Assembly: GCA_947458745.1 (NCBI GenBank) | Contig: CANGYQ010000001.1 | Coordinates: forward strand, 124,001-188,000 | DNA: 64,000 nt | Direction: 5' to 3' | Source of the DNA: Bryobacteraceae bacterium | GTDB lineage: Bacteria > Acidobacteriota > Terriglobia > Bryobacterales > Bryobacteraceae | Shown: positions 1-8,874 of the stretch, one piece after another | Numbering within the stretch: the first letter of the stretch is position 1 | Layout of the letters: each line of letters starts with the position of its first letter | Translations under genes and position numbers: made by a program | Notes under the pieces: model-generated | Told to the model about the DNA's origin: nothing | Seen by the model: only the letters and a program-made list of their open reading frames with translations | Databases searched by the model: none

Positions 1-276
1 GGCCGTCTCACCGACACCAACTACGGCCGCGACCACCACCCCCGCAACTTCGCCATGTGGTTCGCTGGCGGCGGCGTGAAGCGCGGCGTCTCCGTCGGCG
101 AAACCGACGACTTCAGCTACAACATCACCCAAGACCCCGTCCACATCCACGACATCCAAGCCACCATCATGCACTGCCTGGGCGTCAACCACAAAAAACT
201 AACCTACCGTTTCCAAGGCCGTGATTTCAGGCTGACCGACGTGCACGGGAATGTGGTGGAGAAGATGCTGGCGTAG
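1..276 (+). CDS. DUF1501 domain protein, C-terminal fragment (5' end outside window)
   Basis: The frame is open from base 1 and ends at a stop at 274-276, giving the last 91 residues of a protein that starts before the window. The visible stretch has the DUF1501 C-terminal pattern: a GRD-HHP segment, then [13 protein letters not shown], then a GETDDF segment, and an [12 protein letters not shown] segment near the end. DUF1501 proteins are related to the sulfatase/alkaline phosphatase fold, are usually Tat-exported, and are abundant in Planctomycetes and Solibacter-type acidobacteria, commonly next to DUF1549/DUF1553 genes. The partner gene, if present, lies upstream. The substrate is unknown. 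The family call is firm; nothing can be said about the N-terminus. Confidence 0.85.
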   Translation, partial: GRLTDTNYGRDHHPRNFAMWFAGGGVKRGVSVGETDDFSYNITQDPVHIHDIQATIMHCLGVNHKKLTYRFQGRDFRLTDVHGNVVEKMLA

Positions 277-498
277 GGTGGAATGCGCACGCTCAAGCAA
301 CTGGAGGTTGCAGTCGAGAAGACCAGCGCCAGACTCAGCCGATGATTGAGCGCCCCCACTTGGACAGTTAGTATCCTCCCCAGCACCGAAAAGAAACTGG
401 ACGTCCTCCCGGTCACGGTCCGGCAAGGAGCGACGCTCGCAGTTGACGATGCGCAAAGATCACAGCCAAGCGCTATATTGGAGCCAGGATTACGTGCC

Positions 499-735
499 AT
501 GACAACCCTCGATTGGTCACAATGCCCCGCCGTGGAAAGCATCCCCGGCAAAGTCAGTGGTGCATGGGTGATACGCGGAACTCGCACACCGGTAAAAGTG
601 CTGTTTGAGAATCTCGAGGCTGGCCTCAGTCTCGACGAACTGATCGAGCAGTTCCCGGTCACGCGTGAACAACTGGAGAGCCTGATGGCGTTCGTGGCCC
701 GCTCCCTCGATAAAGAACCAGCCTACCGCCAGTAG
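499..735 (+). CDS. DUF433 family protein, probable antitoxin
   Basis: A 78-residue protein with the DUF433 helix-turn-helix-like pattern: an IPGKVSGAWVIRGTRTPV segment at about residues 13-30 and a LSLDELIEQFP segment near residue 42. The ATG at 499 is preferred over upstream starts because it places the family core near the N-terminus. DUF433 proteins commonly sit directly before a DUF5615 PIN-like gene, as here (20 bases between stop and next start), and the pair is generally treated as a toxin-antitoxin module. A TATATT element at 474-479 could be a -10, giving a very short leader. Toxicity and neutralisation are inferred from family and context only. Confidence 0.75.
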   Translation: MTTLDWSQCPAVESIPGKVSGAWVIRGTRTPVKVLFENLEAGLSLDELIEQFPVTREQLESLMAFVARSLDKEPAYRQ

Positions 736-755
736 GGACTTTGCTAGGTCTTTCT

Positions 756-1097
756 GTGCGGGTCCTTTTTGATAACGGAACACCACGAGGTTTGGCTAGG
801 TTCTTGAGCGGTCATACCGTCGAAGAATCTCGCCACCATGGATGGGAAGAGTTGGAGAATGGTGACTTGATCGAGGCCGCGGAATGGGCCGGCTTCGAGG
901 TGCTCGTCACCACTGACAAGAACATCCGCTATCAGCAAAACCTCTCCCAGCGACGAATCGCGCTGGTGGTGCTCGAGCGGTCCCAGTGGCCTATGGTGAA
1001 ATTGGTAGCGGCGTCGATCACATCGACGGTTGATTCGGCCTCACCGGGCTCATACACCGAAGTGCCCGTTCCTGCATTCATTAAGCGACGATCCTGA
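756..1097 (+). CDS. DUF5615 PIN-like protein, probable toxin
   Basis: About 113 residues from the GTG at 756; a TTG at 741 would add five residues. The GTG start gives the usual family N-terminus VRVLFDNGTPRGL, with an early Asp. The middle carries VLVTTDKN with a second Asp, as in DUF5615 members, which are PIN-like nucleases relying on clustered acidic residues. It follows the DUF433 gene closely and the two are probably co-transcribed. The C-terminus past about residue 95 is low in conserved features. Nuclease activity is inferred from family. Confidence 0.75.
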   Translation: MRVLFDNGTPRGLARFLSGHTVEESRHHGWEELENGDLIEAAEWAGFEVLVTTDKNIRYQQNLSQRRIALVVLERSQWPMVKLVAASITSTVDSASPGSYTEVPVPAFIKRRS

Positions 1098-1116
1098 TAT
1101 TCGATCCCATAGAACC

Positions 1117-2298
1117 ATGGACCAAACGGCCCGCATCACCCGATACCTCGCGTCGCTTGACGCTTCCACCAACTTCTGGCTCACCCATTCGCTCGACCGT
1201 GAACATGGGGGCTACTTCACCTGCCTTAAGCGGGAAGGCCAGGTCTACGACACCCGCAAGTACGTCTGGCTGATGGGTCGAGCCGTGTGGATGTTTTCGC
1301 GGCTTTACCGGGAGCGGGAGGCAAAGCCGGAATACTTGGAAGCGGCCAAGCTGAACCTCGATTTTCTGCGCAAACATGCCCGCCGCGAAGATGGCGCTTA
1401 TTACTTTGCCCTCTCACGCGAAGGCGCGCCCGCGGCCTTCCAGCGCAAGCCCTACGGAGCCGTCTTTGTCTGCATCGGCCTGGCCGAGTACGCCCGCGCC
1501 ACCGGCGAGCAGCAGTATCTCGAGGAAGCAGTCGAGCTGTTCTGGAAGATCCGCCAGTGGATTGCGGACCCGGCGCTGCTGGGCCGGGCGCGGCATGGGC
1601 AGTCCCAACTGGCCGACGTGATGGTCACCATCTCCATGCTGCAGGAGCTGATGCCCTCGCATGACGACCCGCGCTACGCAGAACTGCTGAACCAGATGCT
1701 TGATGAAGCGCTGGCGCATCAGCATCCCGAGTTGGGCGTGCTCACCGAGAACATCCTCGCCGATGGCCTCCGTCGCGATGAGTCACTCCCCGGCGGACGC
1801 CTCTGGTGCTCCGGCCACAGTGCGGAGGTCAGCTGGTTTCTCCTGCGCATTCTGGACGAGTACCCCGATGCGGCAAAGAAGACCCGCGTGCTGGACAACC
1901 TGGAGCGTTCGCTCGAACTTGGCTGGGATGCTGAGCAGGAAGGGCTCTACTACTTCCTCGACACGCAAGGCCTGCCGATGCTGGAGCTGGAATGGGACAT
2001 GAAGCTCTGGTGGCCCCACACTGAGGCGATGCTCGCCCTGGCCCATGCCTGGCGCCGCACGGGTGACACCAAGTGGCTCCGCTGGCTGGACCGGATGGAC
2101 GACTACAACTGGCGCACCTTTGTCGACGACCCCGGCGCGCCCTCAAAGGCCGTGCCCGGTGCCCCCTCCGGCGAATGGTTCGGCTACACCGACCGTTCCG
2201 GCCGCATCACGCACAACGCCAAAGGCAACCACTACAAGGGCTTCTTCCACGTGCCCCGCGCCCTGTGGCTGGCCTGCGGCGAACTGCAGGCGGGTTAG
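1117..2298 (+). CDS. AGE-family sugar epimerase/isomerase
   Basis: A 393-residue protein of the N-acylglucosamine 2-epimerase superfamily, an (alpha/alpha)6 barrel that interconverts C2 epimers of sugars or isomerises aldoses and ketoses. The ATG at 1117 is chosen because the family N-terminus (YLASLDASTNFWLTHSLDREHGGYF) begins right after it. Supporting motifs are YVWLMGRAVWMFSRLY, WCSGHSAEVSWFLLR, LWWPHTEAMLAL and the terminal GNHYKGFFHVPRALW, which carry the His residues typical of the active site. Length fits the family. There is no signal peptide, so it is cytosolic. Which sugar it acts on (GlcNAc, cellobiose or mannose) cannot be told from sequence, and no sugar transporter or kinase is adjacent. 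Confidence 0.85.
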   Translation: MDQTARITRYLASLDASTNFWLTHSLDREHGGYFTCLKREGQVYDTRKYVWLMGRAVWMFSRLYREREAKPEYLEAAKLNLDFLRKHARREDGAYYFALSREGAPAAFQRKPYGAVFVCIGLAEYARATGEQQYLEEAVELFWKIRQWIADPALLGRARHGQSQLADVMVTISMLQELMPSHDDPRYAELLNQMLDEALAHQHPELGVLTENILADGLRRDESLPGGRLWCSGHSAEVSWFLLRILDEYPDAAKKTRVLDNLERSLELGWDAEQEGLYYFLDTQGLPMLELEWDMKLWWPHTEAMLALAHAWRRTGDTKWLRWLDRMDDYNWRTFVDDPGAPSKAVPGAPSGEWFGYTDRSGRITHNAKGNHYKGFFHVPRALWLACGELQAG

Positions 2299-2830
2299 CA
2301 ACTCGTAGGCAATCTGCTCGCTGGGGCAACTGTGAAACCCACCAACTCTACCGAGCCGCGCGCCAATTCTACCGAGCCGCGCGCGCCAGCAAGCGGTGCA
2401 CGAACTTTTGCCGTCACCAGCATCGCTTGCGCCTATCCCGCCTACGCACAACCGCTTACGCGCCGCCCTCGCCGCGCCAGCCACTACCAACTGCTATTCA
2501 GGGGTAAGGTAAGGCCGGAAGAAGAATGTCTCACTTTGTCCCTGAATCCCGAAAAAACGGAACTGCGGCCATACGACGCACCGCGTCACCCCGTCACGGC
2601 GCAACAGAAAGTCTATTTGCTTTTCTTTCAGCTACTTGTGGAATGCCCACCGGCGGCGCCGCCGCAAGGGACGCGAGAATTCAGGCACGGAAAAGGGAAT
2701 CCGGCCTGGCCTTTACTCCTCTTGCAGTAAATCCCCCAGCCCCCCTCCACGCCCCACCCGCTCAAATAGGAGCGAACCCTCTACCAACGGGCCGGATTCC
2801 CAAAAACCTACACCTTCCCCACCACACCAA
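2299..2830. other. Non-coding stretch of about 530 bases
   Basis: No convincing gene is seen on either strand. Possible reading frames here are rich in Pro, Arg and Ala, lack ribosome-binding sites and resemble no family I recognise. The stretch holds a 21-bp tandem duplication (2344-2385) and C-rich runs around 2730-2760. No transposase remnant, tRNA or clear terminator hairpin is visible. Confidence 0.5.
2344..2385. repeat. 21-bp tandem duplication, two copies
   Basis: Two adjacent 21-base units (2344-2364 and 2365-2385) share the core CTACCGAGCCGCGCGC and differ at only two positions. In the plus frame starting from a GTG at 2332 this would encode a repeated NSTEPRA heptapeptide. That frame otherwise looks non-coding, so the duplication is probably a replication-slippage product in an intergenic region. 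Confidence 0.6.
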
Positions 2831-3058
2831 CTAGACCGAAGTTTTGGCCGCGCTGCCCGACGTCGTACTTGGGTTATGGCCCACCGTCCGACCCGTCGCC
2901 GACAGCGAGGACCCGGCTCCCCGGCTGGCATCGAACCGGCTGGCTTCCCGCGCCGCCTCAATCTCCTCATGCGTCCGCACGTCCGGCTCCGACAGCTTCA
3001 CCTTCGCTTTGGCCCGCGCCACCTGGCGCTTATGGCGCTTCTGCAATATTTTGTTCAT
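2831..3058 (-). CDS. Small basic hypothetical protein
   Basis: A 75-residue protein with a strongly basic N-terminus (MNKILQKRHKRQVARAKAKVK), an acidic/helical middle (EPDVRTHEEIEAAREASR) and a Ser/Thr/Gly-rich tail. A GGGAGGTG sequence on the minus strand (3078-3071) could be its ribosome-binding site, though 12 bases from the ATG is long. The basic-then-helical layout looks like a real small acidobacterial protein rather than a shadow frame, but I assign no function. It is divergent from yceD, separated by about 240 bases. Confidence 0.5.
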   Translation of the reverse strand: MNKILQKRHKRQVARAKAKVKLSEPDVRTHEEIEAAREASRFDASRGAGSSLSATGRTVGHNPSTTSGSAAKTSV

Positions 3059-3211
3059 ACCTTAACGCTACACCTCCCAACGAATTCTGCCTAGTTGCTC
3101 GTGCAGCGTTCATCAGTGGAATCTCGCCGCATCCTCCACCCGCGGCACAGCTCCTCCCCATCCTGGGCGTGGGCCACGCCCGCGGCCGGGCCAGCCGAGC
3201 GGCGGAAACCC

Positions 3212-3240
3212 TTTACCCACGCCCAGCCTTGCGCTATACT
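3212..3240 (+). promoter_or_regulatory. Sigma70-type promoter for yceD-rpmF-plsX
   Basis: TTTACC at 3212-3217 and TATACT at 3235-3240 are separated by 17 bases, a good match to a housekeeping promoter. Transcription would start near 3247, about 55 bases before the yceD start. Confidence 0.5.
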
Positions 3241-3301
3241 GTTGATTTGGCGTGACAGCGGGTGAACTATGCCCGTTTGTGTGCGGCCGGGGGAGGTGCG
3301 G

Positions 3302-3847
3302 ATGTTCTTGAATATCCGGGACATGGAAGTCCGGCCCATTATTTTCGACCTCACCTACGCTCCGGGAGAGATCGAGTTTCTCGAGGCTGGTTTGCGGCAA
3401 CGCACGGACCTGAAAGTAGAAGGCCGGGCGGAATGGCTGGAACTGGTGGAGGAAATTCACCTGAAGGGTTCGTTTTCCGTCGAAATGGAATCGGACTGTG
3501 AGCGTTGCCTGGAATTAGCCGTCATGCCGGTCCAGCGGGGATTTGATCTCTACTACCGTGCCGCGAATTCTCCGGCGGGTGGTGGGGAAGTGGCCCTGAA
3601 GGAAGGGGAAGTCGAAATGGGCTTCTTCGAGGGACAGGGTTTAGAGTTGCTGGAAGTTTTGCGGGAACAGGTTCTGCTTGCGCTGCCGATGCAGCGGGTG
3701 TGTGAGCCAGCTTGCCACGGTTTGTGCCCCTCCTGCGGCATCAACCGGAACCGGGAGCAATGTTCTTGCGTGAGTGAATTGGTGGATGAGCGGTGGGCCG
3801 CCCTCAAGGGTTTTGCCGTGCCCGCGCCGTCCGCACTGGAAAAGTAA
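3302..3847 (+). CDS. yceD: YceD family (DUF177) protein
   Basis: A 181-residue DUF177/YceD protein. The start at 3302 is set by GGGAGGTG at 3291-3298 just upstream; an in-frame ATG at 3269 lacks such a site. Family features are DCERCLE near the middle and a Cys-rich C-terminal segment (CEPACHGLCPSCGINRN, then CSC), which looks metal-binding. In many bacteria yceD lies directly upstream of rpmF and plsX, exactly as here, and YceD has been linked to 23S rRNA accumulation. Spacing to rpmF is 16 bases, so the three genes are probably one transcript. Confidence 0.88.
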   Translation: MFLNIRDMEVRPIIFDLTYAPGEIEFLEAGLRQRTDLKVEGRAEWLELVEEIHLKGSFSVEMESDCERCLELAVMPVQRGFDLYYRAANSPAGGGEVALKEGEVEMGFFEGQGLELLEVLREQVLLALPMQRVCEPACHGLCPSCGINRNREQCSCVSELVDERWAALKGFAVPAPSALEK

Positions 3848-3863
3848 CTGAGAGGGAAGTGAG

Positions 3864-4046
3864 ATGCCTAATCCAAAACGCCGCCACTCGAAGCGCCGCA
3901 CGTCAACCCGCCGCGCCCACGACTTTTTGAAGTCGTACAACATTTCTGAGTGCTCCAACTGCAACGAGCCCAAGGTGCCGCATCGCGCCTGCCCGTATTG
4001 CGGACACTACAAGGGTCGCGAAGTCATCGAAGTCGCTGCCCAGTAA
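3864..4046 (+). CDS. rpmF: 50S ribosomal protein L32
   Basis: A 60-residue protein beginning MPNPKRRHSKRRTSTRRAHD, the classic L32 N-terminus. It has a four-cysteine zinc ribbon, CSNC at residues 31-34 and CPYC at about 48-51, so this is the zinc-binding (C+) form. It is a large-subunit protein near the peptidyl transferase region. A strong ribosome-binding site (GAGAGGGAAGTGAG) precedes the ATG. Between yceD and plsX in the conserved order. Confidence 0.97.
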   Translation: MPNPKRRHSKRRTSTRRAHDFLKSYNISECSNCNEPKVPHRACPYCGHYKGREVIEVAAQ

Positions 4047-4067
4047 CGGCTCCCTCTGTCCTTCTCC

Positions 4068-5102
4068 ATGCTCACCATCGCGCTTGACGCCATGGGTGGC
4101 GACCACGCACCCAAAGCGGAAGTCGAAGGCGCTATTCGCGCGGCTCGTCAACTGGGAGTGCGCGTGGTCCTGGTTGGCCAGGAAGAAGTGGTCCGGCATG
4201 AGCTTCGCCAGCATGAACATGCCGGTCTGCCCATTGAGATCCATCACGCCAGTGAAGTGATCACTATGGAGGATTCCGCCGCGAAAGCGATGCGGACCAA
4301 ACGGGACAGTTCCATCCGGGTCGCCTGCCGCCTGGTACGGGAAGGCAAAGCCCATGGCATTGTCTCCGCCGGCAACACTGGCGCGGTGATGGCCACCTCC
4401 AAGATGGTGCAGGGCATGGTGCGCGGCGTCGAACGCCCCGCCCTGGCCTCGGCCTTCCCTACCCTGAAAGGTACCCCCGCCGTCATGGTGGACGTGGGGG
4501 CCAACGTCGATTGCTCCCCGCAAATGCTGGCGCAGTTTGCCCTGATGGGCGAAGTATATTCCCGCGTCATTTTCCACACCAAGAACCCTCGCGTAGGCCT
4601 GCTCTCGATCGGTGAAGAGGAGCACAAGGGCAACGATCTCACCAAGCTGGTGACGCCTTTGCTGAAAAGCCTGCCCATCAACTTCATCGGCAATGTGGAA
4701 GGCCGCGACGTCTACACCGGGCACGCCGATGTCATCGTCTGTGACGGCTTTGTGGGCAACGTGGCGCTAAAGGTGAGCGAAGGCATCGTGGACGTCATCA
4801 AGCAGATGCTGAAAGAGTCACTGGACGCCTCGATCACTCGCAAGATCGGTGCGGCGCTGGCCCGCAACGCCTTCTCCGACTTCAAGCGCCGCATGGATTA
4901 CTCCGAATACGGCGGCGCGCCGCTGTTGGGCGTCAAGGGCGGCACCATCATCTGCCACGGACGCTCCAATGCGAACGCTATCAAGAACGCCATCCGGGTG
5001 GCGGCGGAGTTTGCGGGCGGCGGCATCAACCAGCGGATTGAGCAGGAATTGGCGGTCTGGCACGAATCGGCCCGCCCGGCCCGCGCATCTACTGCCGAGT
5101 AG
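4068..5102 (+). CDS. plsX: Phosphate acyltransferase PlsX
   Basis: A 344-residue protein that makes acyl-phosphate from acyl-ACP for phosphatidic acid synthesis. Diagnostic segments are [12 protein letters not shown] at the N-terminus, [13 protein letters not shown] near residue 100, [19 protein letters not shown], and [14 protein letters not shown] with [16 protein letters not shown] at the C-terminus. Length matches the family. It follows rpmF by 21 bases. No fabH lies immediately downstream, where it often occurs; dsbD follows instead. Confidence 0.97.
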   Translation: MLTIALDAMGGDHAPKAEVEGAIRAARQLGVRVVLVGQEEVVRHELRQHEHAGLPIEIHHASEVITMEDSAAKAMRTKRDSSIRVACRLVREGKAHGIVSAGNTGAVMATSKMVQGMVRGVERPALASAFPTLKGTPAVMVDVGANVDCSPQMLAQFALMGEVYSRVIFHTKNPRVGLLSIGEEEHKGNDLTKLVTPLLKSLPINFIGNVEGRDVYTGHADVIVCDGFVGNVALKVSEGIVDVIKQMLKESLDASITRKIGAALARNAFSDFKRRMDYSEYGGAPLLGVKGGTIICHGRSNANAIKNAIRVAAEFAGGGINQRIEQELAVWHESARPARASTAE

Positions 5103-5119
5103 CCCGTACACTAAACCCT

Positions 5120-6991
5120 ATGAGTAGTTTGGCGATCGCCTTTTTCGCCGCCCTTCCCTTGGTCTGGGCGCAAGCACCCGCGGCTCCGGCCAAGAAGATG
5201 GACCCCATCCAATGGTCAGCGACTGCCGCCGCGCCCACTGCCGACGGCAAGTTCATCGTTACCCTGAAGGCTACTTCTGAAGCCGGCTGGCATCTCTATT
5301 CGATGACTACGCCGCGTCCGCCCATTGCCACTTCAGCCAAAGTGGAGGGTGTCGAAATAGTGGAAGTCTTCCAGCCCGCACCCATCCGCAAGCTCGATAA
5401 GAACTTTGAGGCGGAAACCGAGACCTTTGAAGGCGAGACCGTCTTCTACCTCCAAGGCCAGCTTCCGGCCGGTACCAAGCTGACCACGGTCAACGTCCGC
5501 TACCAAGCCTGTGACGACCGCCAGTGCCTGCCGCCCCGCAAGAAGGCCATCGAGATTGGCGCTGGACCCGCTGCGGTGATTCCGGCCAATTACACCAAGG
5601 TCGCTTCGCCGGCCGCGGCGTCGCCCAACGCTGCCACTTCGCCCACGCCGGCGGCCCCCAAACCGGGTACCGAGGATCTGGGCCAGTTTCTGCTGATCGC
5701 CTTTGGCTTTGGCTTGGCGGCCCTATTTACTCCGTGCGTCTTCCCGATGATCCCGATCACGATGTCGTTCTTCCTGGGGCAATCGGAAGGCCGGTCCCGC
5801 GGGCAGCAGATCGTTCAAGCCTTGATCTTCTGCCTGGGCATCGTGTTTCTGTTTACGCTACTAGGCTTTAGCCTGACAGCCATCATGGGTCCGTTTGGCG
5901 TGGTGCAGATAGCCAGCAACCCGTGGGTGAATTCGGTGATTGCGGGCGTCTTCATCGCGCTGGCGCTCAGCTTGTTTGGCGCTTATGAGATCACGCTACC
6001 CTCGGGCCTGTTGACCAAGTTGAACGCGGCCTCCAGCGGCGGTGGCACCATCGGCACGCTGCTGATGGGGCTGACGTTCTCGCTGACCTCGTTTGCCTGC
6101 GTCGGGCCTTTCGTCGGCACCTTGCTGGCGGCATCGGTTTCGGGCAACAAGTTGCAGCCGGTGTTGGGGATGATGGCATTCTCCTCCGGCTTGGCGCTGC
6201 CGTTTTTCTTTCTGGCCATCTTCCCGTCGTTCCTGGCCAAGTTGCCACGATCCGGCATGTGGATGGTGCGCATCAAGATCGTCTTCGGCTTCGTGATTCT
6301 GGCCGCCGCGCTGAAGTACCTGGGCAACGTCGATCAGGTGCTGCAATGGAACTTCCTGACGCGGGAGCGATTCATCGCCGCCTGGTTTGTTCTGTTCACG
6401 CTGCCCGGGCTTTATCTGTTGGGCATGGTTCCGATGGAAGGCATCAAGCGGGATGAACCCGTGGGCGTCGGCCGGTTGCTGACCGGCGTACTCTTTGTGA
6501 TCTTCGCCTTCAGCCTGTTGCCCGGGATGATGGGAGCGAAGCTGGGCGAATTGGACGCCTTCGTACCGTTGGCGCAGGAGCAGGCCGGCGGTGGCGCTTC
6601 CTCATCCAGCAGCCTTCCGTGGATGAAGAACGATCTGAAAGGCGCGTTGGCCAAAGCCAAAGCCGAAGGCAAGCAGGTGTTTGTGAACTTCACCGGCTAT
6701 GCCTGCACCAACTGCCACTGGATGAAGGCGAACATGTTCCCACGGCCAGAGATTCGTGAGGCTCTGTCCAAGTACGTATTGCTGGAACTCTATACCGACG
6801 GCACCGATGCGGCCAGTGAAGAGAATCAGAAGTATCAGGAAGCCCATTTCCAGACGGTGGCCATTCCGCTCTACGCCATCATTGATGCGGATGAAAAGCA
6901 GTTGGCGGTGTTCCCCGGCATCACCAAGAGCCCACAGGAGTATCTCGCGTTTCTGACGCAGGGCGCACCAGTTCAGCTAGCTTCGCGGTAA
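5120..6991 (+). CDS. dsbD: Thiol:disulfide interchange protein DsbD family
   Basis: A 623-residue membrane protein that carries electrons from cytoplasmic thioredoxin to the periplasm. Parts in order: a signal peptide (1-17), a DsbD-alpha-like periplasmic domain (about 30-155) with its Cys pair in CDDRQC, a Pro/Ala linker, a multi-helix membrane domain (about 187-475) with the GLAALFTPCVFPMIP segment, and a C-terminal thioredoxin-like domain (about 500-620) with CTNC as redox site. All three redox-active Cys sites are present, so it should be functional. It may serve cytochrome c maturation or envelope protein repair. It ends tail-to-tail with fliJ, overlapping by 19 bases. Confidence 0.92.
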   Translation: MSSLAIAFFAALPLVWAQAPAAPAKKMDPIQWSATAAAPTADGKFIVTLKATSEAGWHLYSMTTPRPPIATSAKVEGVEIVEVFQPAPIRKLDKNFEAETETFEGETVFYLQGQLPAGTKLTTVNVRYQACDDRQCLPPRKKAIEIGAGPAAVIPANYTKVASPAAASPNAATSPTPAAPKPGTEDLGQFLLIAFGFGLAALFTPCVFPMIPITMSFFLGQSEGRSRGQQIVQALIFCLGIVFLFTLLGFSLTAIMGPFGVVQIASNPWVNSVIAGVFIALALSLFGAYEITLPSGLLTKLNAASSGGGTIGTLLMGLTFSLTSFACVGPFVGTLLAASVSGNKLQPVLGMMAFSSGLALPFFFLAIFPSFLAKLPRSGMWMVRIKIVFGFVILAAALKYLGNVDQVLQWNFLTRERFIAAWFVLFTLPGLYLLGMVPMEGIKRDEPVGVGRLLTGVLFVIFAFSLLPGMMGAKLGELDAFVPLAQEQAGGGASSSSSLPWMKNDLKGALAKAKAEGKQVFVNFTGYACTNCHWMKANMFPRPEIREALSKYVLLELYTDGTDAASEENQKYQEAHFQTVAIPLYAIIDADEKQLAVFPGITKSPQEYLAFLTQGAPVQLASR

Positions 6992-7440
6992 CTGCGGCGG
7001 ATTTCCGCGGCGGACCGGGCCCGGAAGGCGTCCGAAGCGAGTTCCTCCAGCTCTTTCTGCATCTCGGCGGTCCATTCGCTCAGCCGCTTGCCCCGGAGAT
7101 TTTCCAGTAGTTCGCACTTGCGCCGCGCTTCCATAAACTGCTGACGTTGCCGCTGGATGGCCGTCTCCAGATTGTTCAGCAGACCCTGCAAGCGGCTTTT
7201 CTCGCGCGACAGGAAGCCGTGGAAGGTTTCGCGAGCCGCCAACTGCTGCGGGATGATCGAGGCACCAGGCACCAGATCCTCGCGCTTATGTGATTCCTGA
7301 CGTTGACGCATCAGGTCGGAGATCTGACGTACCAGCGTCGCCCGCTCGACCCCCAGGGATTCCAGTTTGCGGCGCTCCAGTTCCGCCTGCGTGCGGCGGA
7401 AGTTCAGCACTCGATCCAGCGAGAATTCAAAACGCTTCAT
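6973..7440 (-). CDS. fliJ: Flagellar export chaperone FliJ
   Basis: A 155-residue, highly charged, almost entirely helical protein starting MKRFEFSLDRVLNFRRTQAE, which is the FliJ N-terminal pattern. FliJ forms the coiled-coil stalk in the FliI ATPase ring and promotes substrate transfer to FlhA. It is last in the flgB-to-fliJ operon, 62 bases after fliI. Sequence conservation in FliJ is low, but position plus coiled-coil character make the call secure. Its 3' end overlaps the end of dsbD on the opposite strand. Confidence 0.88.
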   Translation of the reverse strand: MKRFEFSLDRVLNFRRTQAELERRKLESLGVERATLVRQISDLMRQRQESHKREDLVPGASIIPQQLAARETFHGFLSREKSRLQGLLNNLETAIQRQRQQFMEARRKCELLENLRGKRLSEWTAEMQKELEELASDAFRARSAAEIRRSYREAS

Positions 7441-7502
7441 GTCACCCTCCGCCTTATCTTGGCTGGCTCTCCGTTTGCCTCAAGTGGACAAATCTGTTTC
7501 CC

Positions 7503-8852
7503 TTAAACGCCGCCCATGTCGCTAAGTCGCGACGAGAGTTGCCTCATCCGGTAATTCGTATCGGCCAGTTCGGTCCGTTCCGCCGCATCTTGACGCAAAA
7601 ACTGCTGCAACTCGTTCTTCAGCCGGATCGCGGAATCGAGTTTGGGGTTGCTGCCTGCAGCATAGGCCCCCAGATTGATCAGATCCTCTGAGCGCCGATA
7701 CTCCGCCATGCCTTCGCGGAGCAGCCGGGCCGCCGCCTTCTCTTCCGGTAGATGCAGCCGCCCGGCCAGGCGAGAGACAGAATTTAGCACGTCAATCGCC
7801 GGATAGTGACCGGCGGTTCCTAATTCACGCGAAAGCACGATGTGTCCGTCCAGAATGGCGCGAACGGCGTCACAAATTGGCTCATTAAAGTCGTCACCTT
7901 CCACGAGCACCGTAAAGAAGCCCGTAATGGAGCCTTTCTGAAACGCCCCGGCCCGCTCAAAGATCTTGGGCAAGAGATTGAAAACGCTGGGCGTATAGCC
8001 CTTCTGCGAGGGTGGTTCGCCCGCCGCCAGGCCGATTTCGCGTTGCGCCATAGCCAGTCGGGTGACCGAATCCATCACCAGCAGCACGTCCTTGCCCTGA
8101 TCCCGGAAGTACTCGGAAACGGCCAATGCCACAAAGGCCGCCCGCAACTTCAAGGGCGCCTCCTGGTCGGAAGTGGAGCAGATCACCACCGAGCGCTTCA
8201 GCCCCTCTTCGCCCAGCTCATGGCGCAGAAACTCCGGCACCTCGCGGTTACGTTCACCGATCAATGCGATCACGGAGACGTCCGAAGCACTATTGCGGGC
8301 CATCGCGCCCACCAGCGTGCTTTTGCCCACGCCGGAGCCGCCGAACAGGCCGATGCGCTGTCCCTTGCCGGTGGGCAGCAGGCCATCAATAACGCGGATG
8401 CCGGTGACCAGTTGCCGGTCGATGTGGCCGCGTTCCAGGGGACCCGGCGGGGCGCTGTTGAGGTCGTAGAACGCATCGGGCTGGATGGGCGGCCCATCGT
8501 CCATCGGCTGGCCGAATCCATCCAGCACCCGGCCCAGCAGCCCGGGCCCGCAGGCCACTTTGGAGGCCTCGCGCCGGGCGACGATGGTGGCACCAAGGGG
8601 CAGGCCGTTGGTCCGTTCCAGCGGCATCGACAGCACGCGCCCGTCGCGGAACCCCACTACCTGCGCGCGGATGGCCTTGGTGCCCGGCACCATCACTTCG
8701 CAGAAGTCGCCGATTGAAGCCGCCGGGCCTTGGCTTTCGATCAACAGCCCTACCTGATCGGTGACCTGGCCGGACCAGCGCAACGGATCAATGCGGTCCA
8801 GCACCGACAGGTACGGGGCCACGGACCAGCCCGACGGAATTGGCGTCGTCAT
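7503..8852 (-). CDS. fliI: Flagellum-specific ATPase FliI
   Basis: A 449-residue F1-beta-like ATPase that energises flagellar type III export. Walker A GLFGGSGVGKSTL lies near residues 168-180, and the family segments IALIGERNREVPEFL and DSVTRLAMAQREIGLAAGEPP are intact. The C-terminal domain contains LINLGAYAAGSNPKLD, as in FliI/SctN. The neighbouring fliF, fliG and fliJ show that this is the flagellar enzyme and not a virulence-type SctN. It is 22 bases after fliH. Confidence 0.97.
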   Translation of the reverse strand: MTTPIPSGWSVAPYLSVLDRIDPLRWSGQVTDQVGLLIESQGPAASIGDFCEVMVPGTKAIRAQVVGFRDGRVLSMPLERTNGLPLGATIVARREASKVACGPGLLGRVLDGFGQPMDDGPPIQPDAFYDLNSAPPGPLERGHIDRQLVTGIRVIDGLLPTGKGQRIGLFGGSGVGKSTLVGAMARNSASDVSVIALIGERNREVPEFLRHELGEEGLKRSVVICSTSDQEAPLKLRAAFVALAVSEYFRDQGKDVLLVMDSVTRLAMAQREIGLAAGEPPSQKGYTPSVFNLLPKIFERAGAFQKGSITGFFTVLVEGDDFNEPICDAVRAILDGHIVLSRELGTAGHYPAIDVLNSVSRLAGRLHLPEEKAAARLLREGMAEYRRSEDLINLGAYAAGSNPKLDSAIRLKNELQQFLRQDAAERTELADTNYRMRQLSSRLSDMGGV

Positions 8853-8874
8853 CGGTTTTCTCCAGTTGCGGAAC

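Noticed and set aside
2332-2730. Possible small gene with a NSTEPRA repeat
   Set aside because: No ribosome-binding site, composition unlike neighbours, and no family resemblance. Kept only as a repeat.
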